DNA of 64,000 nucleotides from Bacillus sp. UNC41MFS5 (GCF_000686805.1 NZ_JMLP01000010.1:62001-126000); one strand, 5' to 3'; positions 42,703 to 54,510 are shown, numbered from the stretch's first letter. Notes: generated by a model from the letters alone, not told the origin. Numbers and translations: made by a program.

Positions 42703-43078
42703 GATAATTCACTTTTACCTTTTCTTTTTTCATTATTACAGATTGTGTTGCTTTCCCTGCAGATATGAGTCCGATAAAGGCACTAATAATCAAGACAATT
42801 AAAATGAGGAGGCCCTTATTTAGAAAGATATGTCCCAATGTCATTAAACCAACTGCGATTGGTATGAAAAAAAAGCTTAAATGCTTTAATAGCCATGTTG
42901 CTGCCAAGTCTATTTGTTCCACTTTGATAACACGGGTCCAGAGTAAGATTAAGAGGAGAAGAATCCCGATTACATTTCCAGGAACCTGTAAATGAAAAAA
43001 ACGTACCATTAGACTGCCCGCATGATAAATCACAATTAAAGTGGCAATTTGACAAGAAAAAATCAATACTTTTTTCAC
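42686..43078 (-). CDS. lrgA: LrgA/CidA-family holin-like membrane protein
   Basis: About 130 residues from GTG 43078, which has AAAGGAGAG upstream; the frame is open to 43156 but that N-terminus has no site. Four helices, with the family block VPGNVIGILLLLILL and LSFFFIPIAVGLM. Partner of the LrgB-like protein downstream. No LytSR two-component pair or LysR-type CidR is next to it, so its regulation is not shown. Confidence 0.88.
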   Translation of the reverse strand: MKKVLIFSCQIATLIVIYHAGSLMVRFFHLQVPGNVIGILLLLILLWTRVIKVEQIDLAATWLLKHLSFFFIPIAVGLMTLGHIFLNKGLLILIVLIISAFIGLISAGKATQSVIMKKEKVKVNYHDHSV

Positions 43079-43239
43079 TTTCCTCTCTCCTTTTCTGTAA
43101 ATATTTAAATATTCCGAAAATATAATCAATAATATTACAGTATGACGGAACTGCATTTTAATTGCACGAAGTTTTGTTCACAAATTATCCATATCTTTTT
43201 TCAGCTAACTTCTTTATCTTAAAAGTAGGAGGGATACAT

Positions 43240-43842
43240 ATGAAAAAGATTTACTTAATTTGCAGTCTTGCTGTGTTTATCGGAATTGCAGCAGGAATTT
43301 CTTTCTTTCTCGTACGTGATGCAAATGCTAAAATACCTGCAGAAGTTACATTGATAGACCAAAATGGTGATTCTTATAATTTTGGTAAGGATAAAACTAA
43401 ACTAAAACTTGTAGAGTTTATCTATACCCATTGCCCGGACATTTGTCCAACCACAACACAAAAGATGATCGACTTGAAGAAAGATTTTGAGAAGGTTGGT
43501 GTCTTTGGTAAGGATATTGAATTTTTGACAATTACCATCGATCCCTATCGAGATACACCAGAGATTTTAACCGACTATATGCAAGGATTTGAGATTGAAA
43601 ATAATAAGGATTGGTTATTCTTAACAGGAGATAAACAAAACATTAAAAAAGACCGCGCAGAGATCAAAAAAGTGACCGATGCCATGCAGTTTCAGTTTAA
43701 AGATCCTGGCAACGGACAATTCGTGCACTCCACCTTTACCTTTTTGGTTGATGAGAACAATAAATTTATTGACAAGTTTCCAATGGGAGAAGACTTTGAC
43801 AAACAAGAAGTCTACGATCAAGTAATGGATGAGTTAGAGTAA
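43240..43842 (+). CDS. SCO1/SenC-family cytochrome oxidase assembly protein
   Basis: 200 residues from ATG 43240 (GGAGGG upstream; the upstream in-frame extension lacks a site). An N-terminal helix (about 5-25) anchors a thioredoxin-fold domain. The copper-binding CxxxC is Cys65-Cys69 in THCPDICPTT, and the distal His is in FVHSTFTFLVD. It delivers copper to the CuA site of cytochrome c oxidase. The cysteine precedes no lipobox, unlike B. subtilis BsSCO. Confidence 0.92.
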   Translation: MKKIYLICSLAVFIGIAAGISFFLVRDANAKIPAEVTLIDQNGDSYNFGKDKTKLKLVEFIYTHCPDICPTTTQKMIDLKKDFEKVGVFGKDIEFLTITIDPYRDTPEILTDYMQGFEIENNKDWLFLTGDKQNIKKDRAEIKKVTDAMQFQFKDPGNGQFVHSTFTFLVDENNKFIDKFPMGEDFDKQEVYDQVMDELE

Positions 43843-43844
43843 CA

Positions 43845-43880
43845 AAAAAGCGATTAGTCCGTTTGGATTAATCGCTTTTT
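43845..43880 (+). terminator. Terminator after the SCO gene
   Basis: AAAAAGCGATTA/TAATCGCTTTTT, 12-bp stem, bidirectional. Confidence 0.9.
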
Positions 43881-43916
43881 ATTTCCTAGATTTTGTCCCT
43901 AGCTAATGTTTGTTAT

Positions 43917-44051
43917 TTAATTCACAGAAGATGGGTAATTTTTTATTTTCTGCAGTGACAAGAGGTAATTGGATTTTGGTTTGGTTAAGCTCGCTTTAAT
44001 ACCAGCCTTTTTTAACTTGTTAACAAGTTCAGTTAGTTGATTTTTTGTCAT
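43917..44051 (-). CDS. Possible 44-residue protein
   Basis: MTKNQLTELVNKLKKAGIKA continuing to NYPSSVN. A modest AGAAGGTG lies about 10 bases upstream. Basic and helical in its first half. It is just beyond the bidirectional terminator at 43845. I do not recognise a family and support is limited to frame, ribosome site and context. Confidence 0.45.
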   Translation of the reverse strand: MTKNQLTELVNKLKKAGIKASLTKPKSNYLLSLQKIKNYPSSVN

Positions 44052-44118
44052 CCATCTCACACCTTCTTTTACTTGCTTCTTTACCCAATTTTACAACAAA
44101 AATATGAATAAAGTGTGA

Positions 44119-45855
<1,737 letters not shown>

Positions 45856-45871
45856 TAGTTTACAGAACAGT

Positions 45872-45906
45872 GGGCACTACGTAAAAAGATACGTGGTGCC
45901 CCTTTT
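45872..45906 (+). terminator. Terminator after the ABC-F gene
   Basis: GGGCACTACGTA/TACGTGGTGCCC followed by CTTTTC. Confidence 0.8.
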
Positions 45907-45908
45907 CA

Positions 45909-46040
45909 TTAACTTCTCTTCTGTTTTCTTCTTGATGATGGTTCAGTTCTTGATCCTGTTTCAGTGGTTGTAGTTCCTTGCCCCTCCACTTGCGGAGAAG
46001 TCAATCCGATTGTCGATGGATCCTTTTTACGTTTGCCCAT
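45909..46040 (-). CDS. Hypothetical 43-residue basic protein
   Basis: Starts [20 protein letters not shown] and ends [18 protein letters not shown] lies 6 bases upstream of the ATG. Both ends are strongly basic around a Thr/Ser/Gly-rich middle. It resembles small basic Bacillus proteins of unknown function. Convergent with the ABC-F gene and divergent from ykuS. Confidence 0.65.
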   Translation of the reverse strand: MGKRKKDPSTIGLTSPQVEGQGTTTTETGSRTEPSSRRKQKRS

Positions 46041-46141
46041 TTTGCACACCTCCCCTATTAGCTTTTGGAGGATTAATGCTACTTATTCCGAATAATTCAG
46101 ATAAAGTTAGGCATGATAATCTAGAGGAGGAGGTGTTTTGT

Positions 46142-46384
46142 ATGGCAAAAATTGGTGTAGAACAATCTCTTGCGCAAGTTCAACAAGCATTACGTGAAAA
46201 GGGTCATGATGTTATTGAATTAAAGCAGGAGTCAGACGCCCAGAATTGTGATTGTTGTGTAGTTACAGGACTAGATTCAAACGTAATGGGTATGCAGGAT
46301 ACCTTTACAAAAGGTTCAGTTATTGACGCAAATGGTCTGTCAGCTGACGAAGTATGTCAACAAGTAGAAAGCAGACTACAATAA
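46142..46384 (+). CDS. ykuS: YkuS/UPF0180 family protein
   Basis: 80 residues from the ATG at 46142, with a GAGGAGGAGGTG ribosome site; the upstream open frame is a shadow. [20 protein letters not shown] and [18 protein letters not shown] match UPF0180. It has a CDCC cysteine cluster. Function unknown. Own terminator. Confidence 0.88.
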   Translation: MAKIGVEQSLAQVQQALREKGHDVIELKQESDAQNCDCCVVTGLDSNVMGMQDTFTKGSVIDANGLSADEVCQQVESRLQ

Positions 46385-46398
46385 TTAATTCAAATCTC

Positions 46399-46430
46399 AA
46401 AGACTAAAGGATTCACTTTAGTCTTTTTTT
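46399..46430 (+). terminator. Terminator of ykuS
   Basis: AAAGACTAAAG/CTTTAGTCTTTTTTT. Confidence 0.9.
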
Positions 46431-46478
46431 GTTTTCATCTTTTATGTTTAATCCTATTTGCTATAATGATTAAGGAAG

Positions 46479-46583
46479 GTTTATTCTACTGGTATTATTA
46501 AGTCATCTGCTCATCAGAAAGAGGTTTCACTATTTTATGATTACTTACATAGCCCTAGGTCCCTTAGAATTTTTAAAAAATAA
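46479..46583 (+). pseudogene. modA: C-terminal relic of modA (molybdate-binding protein)
   Basis: The frame ending at TAA 46581-46583 reads VYSTGIIKSSAHQKEVSLFY then DYLHSPRSLRIFKK, which fits the C-terminal helices of ModA (typically ..GIIK.S.H.KEA..F.DFL.S....IF.KYGF). The stop overlaps the modB start as TAATG. The rest of modA is absent; the terminator of ykuS lies only about 50 bases upstream. A TATAAT at 46462-46467 may now supply a promoter. Confidence 0.65.
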
Positions 46584-47269
46584 TGTTTTCAAGTATTGGA
46601 TTGATCCTACTGATGCAAAGTGAATTTTGGTCACCACTTTTATTGTCGCTAAAAGTGGCCTCTATTTCTGTTATCTTAGTCTTTGTTTCAGGGATCTTTA
46701 TTGCAAGATTGTTAACAAAAAGACAATTTAAAGGAAAAATGCTCATAGAAATCTTCCTATTGCTTCCCATCGTATTGCCCCCGACGGTGATTGGCTTTTT
46801 ACTAATTTTCTTATTTGGCGGCAATAGTCCATTAGGTTCATTAATAAATCACCTTTTTACAAGTTCGATCATGTTTACTCCATTGGCTGCTGTAATTGCT
46901 TCTAGCATTGTCGCCTTCCCATTAATGTATCAAACTGTGAAAATTGGGTTCCAATCTGTTGATAACGGAATTGAAGAAGCAGCAAGAGTAGATGGTGCAA
47001 ACGAATGGAATGTATTCTTCCTTGTTACCCTTCCATTATCTACACGGTCAATCATTACTGGTCTTATTCTATGTTTTGCTAGAGCCTTAGGGGAATTTGG
47101 TGCCACGTTCATGTTTGCTGGGAACATCCCTGGAAAAACGCAAACTGCACCCACTGCCATTTATATCGCAATGGAATCGGGAAATATGAATTTAGCCTGG
47201 TTGTTAGTCATAGCGATGATTTTTCTTTCTGCATTAATGCTATTAGCAACAAATATTACACAAAAATAA
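46583..47269 (+). CDS. modB: Molybdate ABC transporter permease ModB
   Basis: 228 residues, five helices, with the EEAARVDGANEWNVFF loop (EAA motif) and RALGEFGATFMFAGNIPGKT near the C-terminus, both typical of ModB. Molybdate uptake would supply FdhF and nitrate reductase cofactors. It has no good ribosome site of its own; the TAATG overlap with the modA relic suggests it once relied on translational coupling. No ATPase gene (modC) follows. Whether it is still functional is uncertain. Confidence 0.88.
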   Translation: MFSSIGLILLMQSEFWSPLLLSLKVASISVILVFVSGIFIARLLTKRQFKGKMLIEIFLLLPIVLPPTVIGFLLIFLFGGNSPLGSLINHLFTSSIMFTPLAAVIASSIVAFPLMYQTVKIGFQSVDNGIEEAARVDGANEWNVFFLVTLPLSTRSIITGLILCFARALGEFGATFMFAGNIPGKTQTAPTAIYIAMESGNMNLAWLLVIAMIFLSALMLLATNITQK

Positions 47270-47303
47270 GCCATGATAAGATTTCACTTATCATGGCTTT
47301 TTC
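47270..47303 (+). terminator. Bidirectional terminator
   Basis: AGCCATGATAAG/CTTATCATGGCT with TTTT, directly after modB and before the convergent carboxypeptidase gene. Confidence 0.9.
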
Positions 47304-47309
47304 ACATTT

Positions 47310-48476
47310 CTAAAATTTCGTAGTGAATTTTTTTCTTAAACCAATAATAATCCCTGCTAATGCAATAATTACGACACCATAGATGAGATTAATATTGGAT
47401 AACTGCTTTTCTTGTTGTTTCTTTTTAGAGGATGTTTCACTTTTTACTTCAACCTTCACTGGAGATGGCTCTTTGTATTTAAGTGGAACGTACTGAATAA
47501 CTTGTCCATTATTATTTTTAATCGCAAGTACACCCTGATTATTTAACAGCCTCGTGCTCCCTTTGGTTGATTCTGTAATTAAGGTATTCTTTTCAGGGAA
47601 GTATTCTTTATTGTTTAACGTATAGATTTCACTTTGCAATAATGTTGCATGTTGAAAGTTTTTAAATCCATAATCAAACAAGCTGGCCGTATCATCATAT
47701 TTTTCTCTTGGTAGATTAGAATTTAGAACCACAGCAGTCAGCCTTATTTTCGGATTGGCTGCAGTTGTAGCCAGTGTTTGTTTTGCTTTAACGGTATATC
47801 CTGTTTTCCCTCCGGTTACTCCTGGGTATTCAAACTCCCCTTTTAGCATGCGGTGGTGGGTTAGGATGTTCGTTTTCCATGATTGCCCCTTCCACTTAAG
47901 TACTTTCGTCCCGAAGATTTCTGCAAAGACAGGATTCTTGATAGCATAATTAGTTATGATTCCCATATCTCTCGCCGTTGTATAATGGTTCTTATCAAAC
48001 AAACCATTGGGATTGATAAAATGGGTGTGATTCACACCTATTGTTGTTTTTAAATAGGTATTCAAATGCACTGCAAACTGTTCGACACTTCCATCAATGT
48101 GTTCTGCAATCGCTACAGCTGCATCATTACCTGAATTAACTAACATTCCTTGGATTAATTGCTTTAAAGTGATTTTTTCCCCTTCGTCTAAATAAACCCT
48201 TGTTCCATCTTGCCTCACAGCATTGGCACTAACAGTAACCATGCTATTCAAATTGCCCTTTTCAATCGCATAAATTGCTGTTGCTATTTTCGTTAGACTA
48301 GCAGGGTACATCTTTTTATCTGCATTTTTTGCATACAGAACAGCACCTGTATCAGAATCTAAAAGAACAGCCCCTTTACTTTTTAGGTTAGGTTGTCCAT
48401 TATTAGCAGCTAATGGGCTTAAATGATTCGAACAAACGAGGAGGATTACGAAGATAACGGATACAAATTTTTTCAT
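47310..48476 (-). CDS. D-alanyl-D-alanine carboxypeptidase (DacF/PBP5-like)
   Basis: 388 residues. N-terminal signal peptide (about 1-24); penicillin-binding motifs Ser60-xx-Lys63 in SLTK, SGN in VNSGNDAA and KTG in GGKTGYTVKA. A C-terminal helix (about 362-380) then basic residues anchor it to the membrane. It trims terminal D-Ala from peptidoglycan stem peptides. The length fits DacF-type enzymes, but no spoIIA operon is next to it. Confidence 0.92.
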   Translation of the reverse strand: MKKFVSVIFVILLVCSNHLSPLAANNGQPNLKSKGAVLLDSDTGAVLYAKNADKKMYPASLTKIATAIYAIEKGNLNSMVTVSANAVRQDGTRVYLDEGEKITLKQLIQGMLVNSGNDAAVAIAEHIDGSVEQFAVHLNTYLKTTIGVNHTHFINPNGLFDKNHYTTARDMGIITNYAIKNPVFAEIFGTKVLKWKGQSWKTNILTHHRMLKGEFEYPGVTGGKTGYTVKAKQTLATTAANPKIRLTAVVLNSNLPREKYDDTASLFDYGFKNFQHATLLQSEIYTLNNKEYFPEKNTLITESTKGSTRLLNNQGVLAIKNNNGQVIQYVPLKYKEPSPVKVEVKSETSSKKKQQEKQLSNINLIYGVVIIALAGIIIGLRKKFTTKF

Positions 48477-48582
48477 TAAATAACACCTAACTTTTACATT
48501 ATTTCCTATTAAATCTTAACAGATTGTATTGCAAAATAATAGATTAAATTAGGAAATCTATTGGGAAGTCATTTATAAAAAT

Positions 48583-48612
48583 AGAAAAGCCGGCTGGTAT
48601 CACACCACCCGG
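48583..48612 (-). terminator. Terminator of mprF
   Basis: CCGG.TGGT/ACCA.CCGG with one mismatch, followed on the minus strand by a CTTTTCTATTTTT tail. Confidence 0.7.
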
Positions 48613-48620
48613 AAATTTAA

Positions 48621-51149
48621 CTAGTTTCTTTTTTTTGATATGAGCATAGTAATTTGCGCCATGATCATTGGTAATGACGATTTTCTTCGGTAGGCTAAGT
48701 ATTTGGGTTCCCAAATATTTGTATATTTTTCTTTAAATTTTCGCAGACCTTGGAAGTGGTAAAAAAAATGGCCATGCAGGAAAATTTGCGCAGCAATTTT
48801 CTCGCTTAAAAATGAGAACCTTGACAGTCCTACATTTGCCAATGGTGCCATTCCCATATTAAACCGATCATATCCTTGTTCTTTTGCCCAATCAAATAAA
48901 CACAAGAAAAGAAAATCAACTGCACCTGATACGGCTTCTGGTTTAAACCTCATTAAATCTACAGAAATCGTTTGATAATCATCATACACATGCATAATGC
49001 TCATAAAACCAAGAATCTGCTTGTTCTCATCTTTTACAATCGCAATGGGTGCCTTATTTAAATAATCCTCAGAAAAGAATCCTAGCGAAAAACCTTTTTC
49101 CTCTCTTCCTTGCAGCCAATCATTTGATATCTCTCTTAATTCTTCCAAGAGTTCTCTGGAATGGGGAGGTGTGATGATTTCATAAGAATAGTCCGCTCGA
49201 ACAAATTTATTTCTTAATGCTCGTAACCCCTTCATTTTGGCCCCTGTTAAGGAGAAATATTTCAAATCTACAAATGCCTCTTCACCTAATTTAAAAAAAG
49301 CAAAGCCATGTCCATGCAGGTATGGAAGCATATCATCACTTACTTGATAAAAAACAGGCGTATAGCCATGTAAATCAGCAATTTCCTGAAATTCCTCTAT
49401 TGCATTTGATATTTCGTCTTTTTCCCCAATGGGATCGCCAAGAATGACTAGCTTGTCTGCAAATTGTTGAAAGGAAATTAATACATTCTTCTTACTGTTC
49501 CAAAATATGAACTTATCATGTAAAAAAATTAAATGCGATAACACCTTACCTTGATACTTCGATAAATGATTAACAATTTCTTTTTCACGGTTTGCAGATC
49601 GCTCTAAAATCCAACTTTTCGGCAAACTGATTAAATATCCAAACATTAGAATGAACAAAGCGATAACAAGCCCAATTGTTGCACTCATAAATAAATCGCG
49701 ATAATCAACAATTACATAGGGCAAAAGTTTAGGAGGTATTTCTATTTTAGATATCGGCAAATTCAGATAACCGATCACGAGATACATGGAAGTGATTAAA
49801 AGAATAATCATTATATCAAAAATCGTTTTACCCCAAGTCAACACATAACTCTTTCGATAAAATTGACCTTTTGACATCCGAAGCAACAAAGCGACAATAA
49901 TTAAAAAAATCGCTTCTTCATAATCAATTCCTTTAAAGATAGAGAACAGTGCGGCCAGAATTAATGCGAACATCGTTAGCTCGTACGCTCTCTTTACGCT
50001 ATATTCAATTCCACGAGATAAACCTAATAATAAAAATCCTGCTGCAACAGATAATTGATGCGACACATTAATAATTGGGAACGACAATAGCTCCTGCGCC
50101 ACTTTCAAACGGGACATAATTCCAGGCACACTAGCTGATAACAGCAGGATTAAACCAGAAAGAAAAACCAGCATGGTTAATATGACATGACTTAATCCTT
50201 GAACAACGGCTTTAGGAAGATCATTCCAAGTTTCATTCCACTTCTTCCAATAAAGTTTAACAAAGAAAACTAGGCTAATTAAAAAAGGAAGAAAGTAATA
50301 GCCAATCCGGTAAAATAGTAATAAAACAAGAACCTTTTCTTCAGGGATATGTAAATCTTGCATCCCCCAAATAAATACCAAATCAAAAGAGCCCAATCCA
50401 CCTGGGATCATACTAATGATACCAGCACATGCAGCTACAATATAGACAGGAAAAAGATTTGCTGCAGAGATAGAAATTCCTAAAGTCCGGCATAAAATCC
50501 ACATGGCTAAAAATACGGCAAACCATTCGATTATGGATATCGAAATAAGCTTCAAGGTAATATTGGCACTAACTAGAGATGGACTTCCTTTTTTTGACTT
50601 AATTATATGTAAAATTAAAAAAAGTGGTAAATATAATCCAACACCCACCACAGCAAAATAGAGCCATTTTGTGTCAACAAACAACGGGAAGTTACGAAAG
50701 TTGTTTATAACGATCCATGATAGCACGGAAATACCAGTTAAATAAAATAATGATACGGATGCAATAACCCCTAAAAGTTTGCGTTTGTCCGGTTCGTGCT
50801 TATGAAAGAAATACGTCCTTAACATTGCCCCGATTATTCCACCAAAGCCAATTAAATTTGAAAACGAATTAGCAATGAATGATTGTTCTAATAAATCTCT
50901 GGTTGGAACTTTTAATTTTAATATTCGTACCAAAACCACATCATAAAGCAGCATGGGTAAGACGGCTATAAAGGTGATGATTAATATAAATAGAAGATGC
51001 CCAACATTAAGTTGACTGAGTTCTTCCTTAAGTAAGTGCATATTTAAGTTTTGAGTAAATTTTTTGATTTCGATAATTGCAAAGATTAACAGTAACAACG
51101 GGAAAATAAATTTTAGCGTCTTTAATATTCTTTCTTTTCTAATCCCCAA
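48621..51149 (-). CDS. mprF: Phosphatidylglycerol lysyltransferase MprF
   Basis: About 842 residues. The N-terminal two thirds (to about 510) are a flippase with some 14 helices, including the block MIPGGLGSFDLVFIWG. The C-terminal cytosolic domain (about 540-840) is the aminoacyl-phosphatidylglycerol synthase, with KLGEEAFVDLKYFSLTGAKM and RFNMGMAPLANVG. It transfers lysine from Lys-tRNA to phosphatidylglycerol and flips the product, lowering surface negative charge and giving resistance to cationic peptides. The start is not an ATG: AGGTGG best fits TTG 51149 (8 bases), though GTG 51161 is in frame. Confidence 0.92.
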   Translation of the reverse strand: MGIRKERILKTLKFIFPLLLLIFAIIEIKKFTQNLNMHLLKEELSQLNVGHLLFILIITFIAVLPMLLYDVVLVRILKLKVPTRDLLEQSFIANSFSNLIGFGGIIGAMLRTYFFHKHEPDKRKLLGVIASVSLFYLTGISVLSWIVINNFRNFPLFVDTKWLYFAVVGVGLYLPLFLILHIIKSKKGSPSLVSANITLKLISISIIEWFAVFLAMWILCRTLGISISAANLFPVYIVAACAGIISMIPGGLGSFDLVFIWGMQDLHIPEEKVLVLLLFYRIGYYFLPFLISLVFFVKLYWKKWNETWNDLPKAVVQGLSHVILTMLVFLSGLILLLSASVPGIMSRLKVAQELLSFPIINVSHQLSVAAGFLLLGLSRGIEYSVKRAYELTMFALILAALFSIFKGIDYEEAIFLIIVALLLRMSKGQFYRKSYVLTWGKTIFDIMIILLITSMYLVIGYLNLPISKIEIPPKLLPYVIVDYRDLFMSATIGLVIALFILMFGYLISLPKSWILERSANREKEIVNHLSKYQGKVLSHLIFLHDKFIFWNSKKNVLISFQQFADKLVILGDPIGEKDEISNAIEEFQEIADLHGYTPVFYQVSDDMLPYLHGHGFAFFKLGEEAFVDLKYFSLTGAKMKGLRALRNKFVRADYSYEIITPPHSRELLEELREISNDWLQGREEKGFSLGFFSEDYLNKAPIAIVKDENKQILGFMSIMHVYDDYQTISVDLMRFKPEAVSGAVDFLFLCLFDWAKEQGYDRFNMGMAPLANVGLSRFSFLSEKIAAQIFLHGHFFYHFQGLRKFKEKYTNIWEPKYLAYRRKSSLPMIMAQITMLISKKRN

Positions 51150-51438
51150 CAAGCTAACCACCTAATTAATTGCGAATTCATTAAGCAATATCTAATTTAC
51201 TTAGCAACACATTTCCTGTTTTTACTATAAACTTTTCTAAAAGAAAAACAAAGAAAAATTATCTCACTCTATAGGGAGTTACTACTTATTCTAGACATTT
51301 TTATTCATGTTCAACCATGTTTGAATGTTTAAGCGTTTAACAATACAAAACAACTCAAAATGTTGCAAAAAAATAGACAAGTTTTCTCCCCCACTCAGCA
51401 TAAGTATAAAGTAGGACAAATTTATGAGGGGGTACAAA

Positions 51439-51891
51439 ATGAAATTTTTAGTCTTAAAAAAGGAAACACTCCTATTCTTTGTTGCTATAGGGGTTGTACT
51501 TTTCTCTCTGTCAGCCTGGTTCATGTTAAAGGCTGGGGATATAACTGTTTTTAATCATCAGAGCTCGAAAGATATCCGCGAAATTCACATGGTTACTGCT
51601 GAATTCAGTACGAAAATGAAAAATGGAAAAGAAATGGAGGCTTATCGCTGGGATCCTGGTACAGTATTATTAGAGAAAGGTGAAAAAGTAAGGTTATATA
51701 TTAGTGGGATAAACGGTGAAGAGCACCCCTTCTATATAGAAGGAACTAAAATAAATGGGACAGTCAAAAAAGGCGAAGAAACGGTTGTTCCTTTACAATT
51801 CGAAAAAGAAGGTACGTACCGGTTAATTTGTGAAGTCCATTCCGATCGCTCACATAATGGTCCAATGATTGCTTATATAGTAGTCGATTAA
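51439..51891 (+). CDS. Membrane-anchored cupredoxin-like protein
   Basis: About 150 residues from ATG 51439 (AGGGGG upstream). One N-terminal helix (about 10-30) anchors a cupredoxin fold facing outward. Copper ligands fit a type-1 site: His in GEEHPFYIEG, then Cys-x-x-His in LICEVHSDRSHNG and Met in PMIAYIVV. Candidate roles are electron transfer or copper handling, for example to an oxidase or nitrogen-oxide reductase. Monocistronic with a strong terminator. Confidence 0.8.
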   Translation: MKFLVLKKETLLFFVAIGVVLFSLSAWFMLKAGDITVFNHQSSKDIREIHMVTAEFSTKMKNGKEMEAYRWDPGTVLLEKGEKVRLYISGINGEEHPFYIEGTKINGTVKKGEETVVPLQFEKEGTYRLICEVHSDRSHNGPMIAYIVVD

Positions 51892-51918
51892 AACAGGAGA
51901 TCCTTCTCCTGTTTTTTT
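51890..51918 (+). terminator. Terminator of the cupredoxin gene
   Basis: AAAACAGGAGA-tcct-TCTCCTGTTTTTTT. Confidence 0.95.
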
Positions 51919-52226
51919 CATGAGATAAGAACTGCCGTTTCATTATTTTTCACTATTAACACCTTGTTATCATGAGTTTCTTCATATATAACAGTTTTAC
52001 AATTCATCCAGATAATTATAGTACAGTTTCGAAACTGAATCTAAAAACCCTTATAAACAATCTGAAAATAATGCTAATTATCCCCTTTAAATAAGACTTC
52101 ACAAAACGTTAACAATTAGTTGCTAATATATGTGCCTTTTTTCACAAGAAATCTGTTATACTCGATTTATAGAAAGAACAACCAAACTGTTATATAGTTT
52201 TTATAAAAAATATGAGGTGATTAATA
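51919..52226 (+). other. pflB upstream region
   Basis: About 300 AT-rich bases without a gene. The last 100 hold the FNR-type box and promoter; I see nothing definite in the rest. Confidence 0.6.
52131..52173 (+). promoter_or_regulatory. FNR-type box and promoter of pflB
   Basis: TGTGC-cttttt-TCACA (52131-52146) matches the FNR consensus at 9 of 10 positions. TATAGA at 52168-52173 lies 29.5 bases from the box centre, close to the geometry of the two narK-type promoters. TATACT at 52157 is an alternative -10 that would place the box over the -35. Confidence 0.7.
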
Positions 52227-54452
52227 ATGGAACAATGGACTGGATTTACAAAAGGTGCTTGGTCAAAAGAAGTTAACGTTCGCGATTTTATCCTTAATAA
52301 TTTTACTCCTTTCGAAGGAGATGATTCATTTTTAGCTGGTGCTACAGAAGCAACCACTAAACTTTGGGCACAGGTAATGGAATTAACAAAACAAGAGCGG
52401 GAAAAGGGCGGCGTGTTGGATATGGACACAGAAACCGTATCTTCAATCACTTCCCATGGACCAGGGTACCTTAATGAGGAACTTGAAAAAATTGTTGGAG
52501 TACAAACCGATAAACCTTTTAATCGCTCCATGCAGCCATTTGGTGGAATTCGTATGGCAAAGGCAGCTTGCGAAGCCTATGGTTACCAATTAAATCCTGA
52601 AATTGAAAAAATCTTTACTGAGTTCCGTAAAACTCATAACCAAGGTGTTTTCGATGCCTATACTGATGAAATGATGCTTGCACGTAAAGCTGCGATTATT
52701 ACTGGTCTTCCTGATGCTTATGGCCGTGGCCGTATTATTGGGGATTATCGCCGCGTTGCTCTCTACGGTGTAGATTTCTTAATCCAAGAAAAGCAAAAAG
52801 ATCAAAAGAACACAAGTAAAGTAATGACTGAAGATAATATGCGCCATCGCGAAGAACTTGCTGAACAAATTCGTGCATTAAAAGAACTAAAGGAAATGGC
52901 AAACAGCTATGGATTTGATATCAGTCAACCAGCAAAAAATGCTGCTGAAGCATTCCAATTCGTATACTTTGGATACTTAGCAGCAATTAAGGAACAAAAC
53001 GGTGCTGCGATGAGCCTTGGCCGCGTGTCAACGTTCTTAGATATTTACGTAGAAAGAGATTTGCAAAACAGAACAGTAACGGAAGAAGAAGTACAAGAAA
53101 TAGTTGACCACTTTATTATGAAGCTACGTCTTGTAAAATTTGCCCGTACACCAGATTATAATGAATTATTCAGTGGAGACCCTACATGGGTAACAGAATC
53201 AATCGGCGGTATGGCCAATGATGGTCGTTCCCTTGTAACGAAAAACTCATTCCGCTTCCTGCATACATTGGATAACTTAGGTGCTGCACCAGAACCAAAC
53301 TTAACAGTTTTATGGTCACCACAGTTACCTGAAAACTTTAAGAAATATTGTGCGAAAATGTCTATCAAAACTAGCTCGATTCAATATGAAAACGACGATA
53401 TTATGCGCCCAGAATATGGCGATGACTATGGAATTGCCTGCTGTGTATCAGCAATGGAAATTGGTAAGCAAATGCAGTTCTTTGGTGCCCGTGCCAACCT
53501 TGCAAAAGCACTTCTTTACGCTATTAACGGCGGTGTCGATGAAAAATTAAAAATTCAAGTGGGACCACAATATCAGCCAATTACAGCTGAAGTATTAAAC
53601 TACGAAGAAGTAATGCAAAAATTCGATCTTGTGATGGAATGGCTTGCTGGTCTGTATATTAACACCTTAAATGTTATTCACTATATGCATGATAAATACA
53701 GCTATGAAAGAATTGAAATGGCTCTACATGATTCGAAGATTCTTCGGACAATGGCTACTGGTATTGCTGGCCTATCCGTTGTTGCTGATTCACTAAGCGC
53801 TATTAAATACGGTGAAGTTAAAGTAATCCGTGATGAAAACGGTCTGGCCGTTGATTTTGAAACCACTGGTGACTTCCCTAAATACGGAAACAACGATGAC
53901 CGTGTCGATGCGATTGCAGTAGAAGTGCTTAAAACCTTTATGAAAAAGCTTCGTAAGCACCAAACTTACCGTGACTCTGTTCACACACTATCTATCTTAA
54001 CGATTACATCTAACGTAGTATACGGAAAGAAAACCGGTAATACACCTGATGGACGTCGAATGGGAGAACCATTTGCACCAGGTGCTAACCCAATGCATGG
54101 CCGTGACACAAAAGGAACATTAGCTTCTCTATCTTCGGTTGCGAAGCTTCCATACAACTATGCGATGGATGGAATTTCAAATACCTTCTCGATCGTACCT
54201 AAAGCATTAGGTAAAGAAGAAGAAAGCCAAATCCGTAACCTAGTATCCATTCTAGATGGATATGCAATCAAAGCTGGTCATCACTTAAATGTTAACGTCT
54301 TTAATCGCGAAACATTAATTGATGCAATGGAACACCCAGAGCTTTACCCACAATTAACAATCCGTGTTTCTGGATATGCAGTTAACTTCATTAAATTAAC
54401 AAAAGAACAACAGTTAGACGTTATTAATCGTACATTCCACGAATCACTATAA
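52227..54452 (+). CDS. pflB: Formate C-acetyltransferase (pyruvate formate-lyase)
   Basis: 741 residues. The active-site cysteine pair is Cys405-Cys406 in [10 protein letters not shown] and the glycyl-radical motif is RVSGYAVNF with Gly716. It converts pyruvate and CoA to acetyl-CoA and formate under anaerobic conditions, after activation by PflA encoded 58 bases downstream. GAGGTG precedes the ATG. The FNR-type promoter fits anaerobic induction. Formate made here is the natural substrate of FdhF. Confidence 0.97.
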   Translation: MEQWTGFTKGAWSKEVNVRDFILNNFTPFEGDDSFLAGATEATTKLWAQVMELTKQEREKGGVLDMDTETVSSITSHGPGYLNEELEKIVGVQTDKPFNRSMQPFGGIRMAKAACEAYGYQLNPEIEKIFTEFRKTHNQGVFDAYTDEMMLARKAAIITGLPDAYGRGRIIGDYRRVALYGVDFLIQEKQKDQKNTSKVMTEDNMRHREELAEQIRALKELKEMANSYGFDISQPAKNAAEAFQFVYFGYLAAIKEQNGAAMSLGRVSTFLDIYVERDLQNRTVTEEEVQEIVDHFIMKLRLVKFARTPDYNELFSGDPTWVTESIGGMANDGRSLVTKNSFRFLHTLDNLGAAPEPNLTVLWSPQLPENFKKYCAKMSIKTSSIQYENDDIMRPEYGDDYGIACCVSAMEIGKQMQFFGARANLAKALLYAINGGVDEKLKIQVGPQYQPITAEVLNYEEVMQKFDLVMEWLAGLYINTLNVIHYMHDKYSYERIEMALHDSKILRTMATGIAGLSVVADSLSAIKYGEVKVIRDENGLAVDFETTGDFPKYGNNDDRVDAIAVEVLKTFMKKLRKHQTYRDSVHTLSILTITSNVVYGKKTGNTPDGRRMGEPFAPGANPMHGRDTKGTLASLSSVAKLPYNYAMDGISNTFSIVPKALGKEEESQIRNLVSILDGYAIKAGHHLNVNVFNRETLIDAMEHPELYPQLTIRVSGYAVNFIKLTKEQQLDVINRTFHESL

Positions 54453-54510
54453 TCAAACCAACCGGGGCCCTTCTTTTGGGGCTCCTGGAAAACTAAGGGG
54501 GATCATCAAC

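Noticed and set aside
54455..54490. Terminator between pflB and pflA
   Set aside because: GGCCC/GGGCT gives only a short, partly wobble stem with no T-run, so read-through into pflA is expected.
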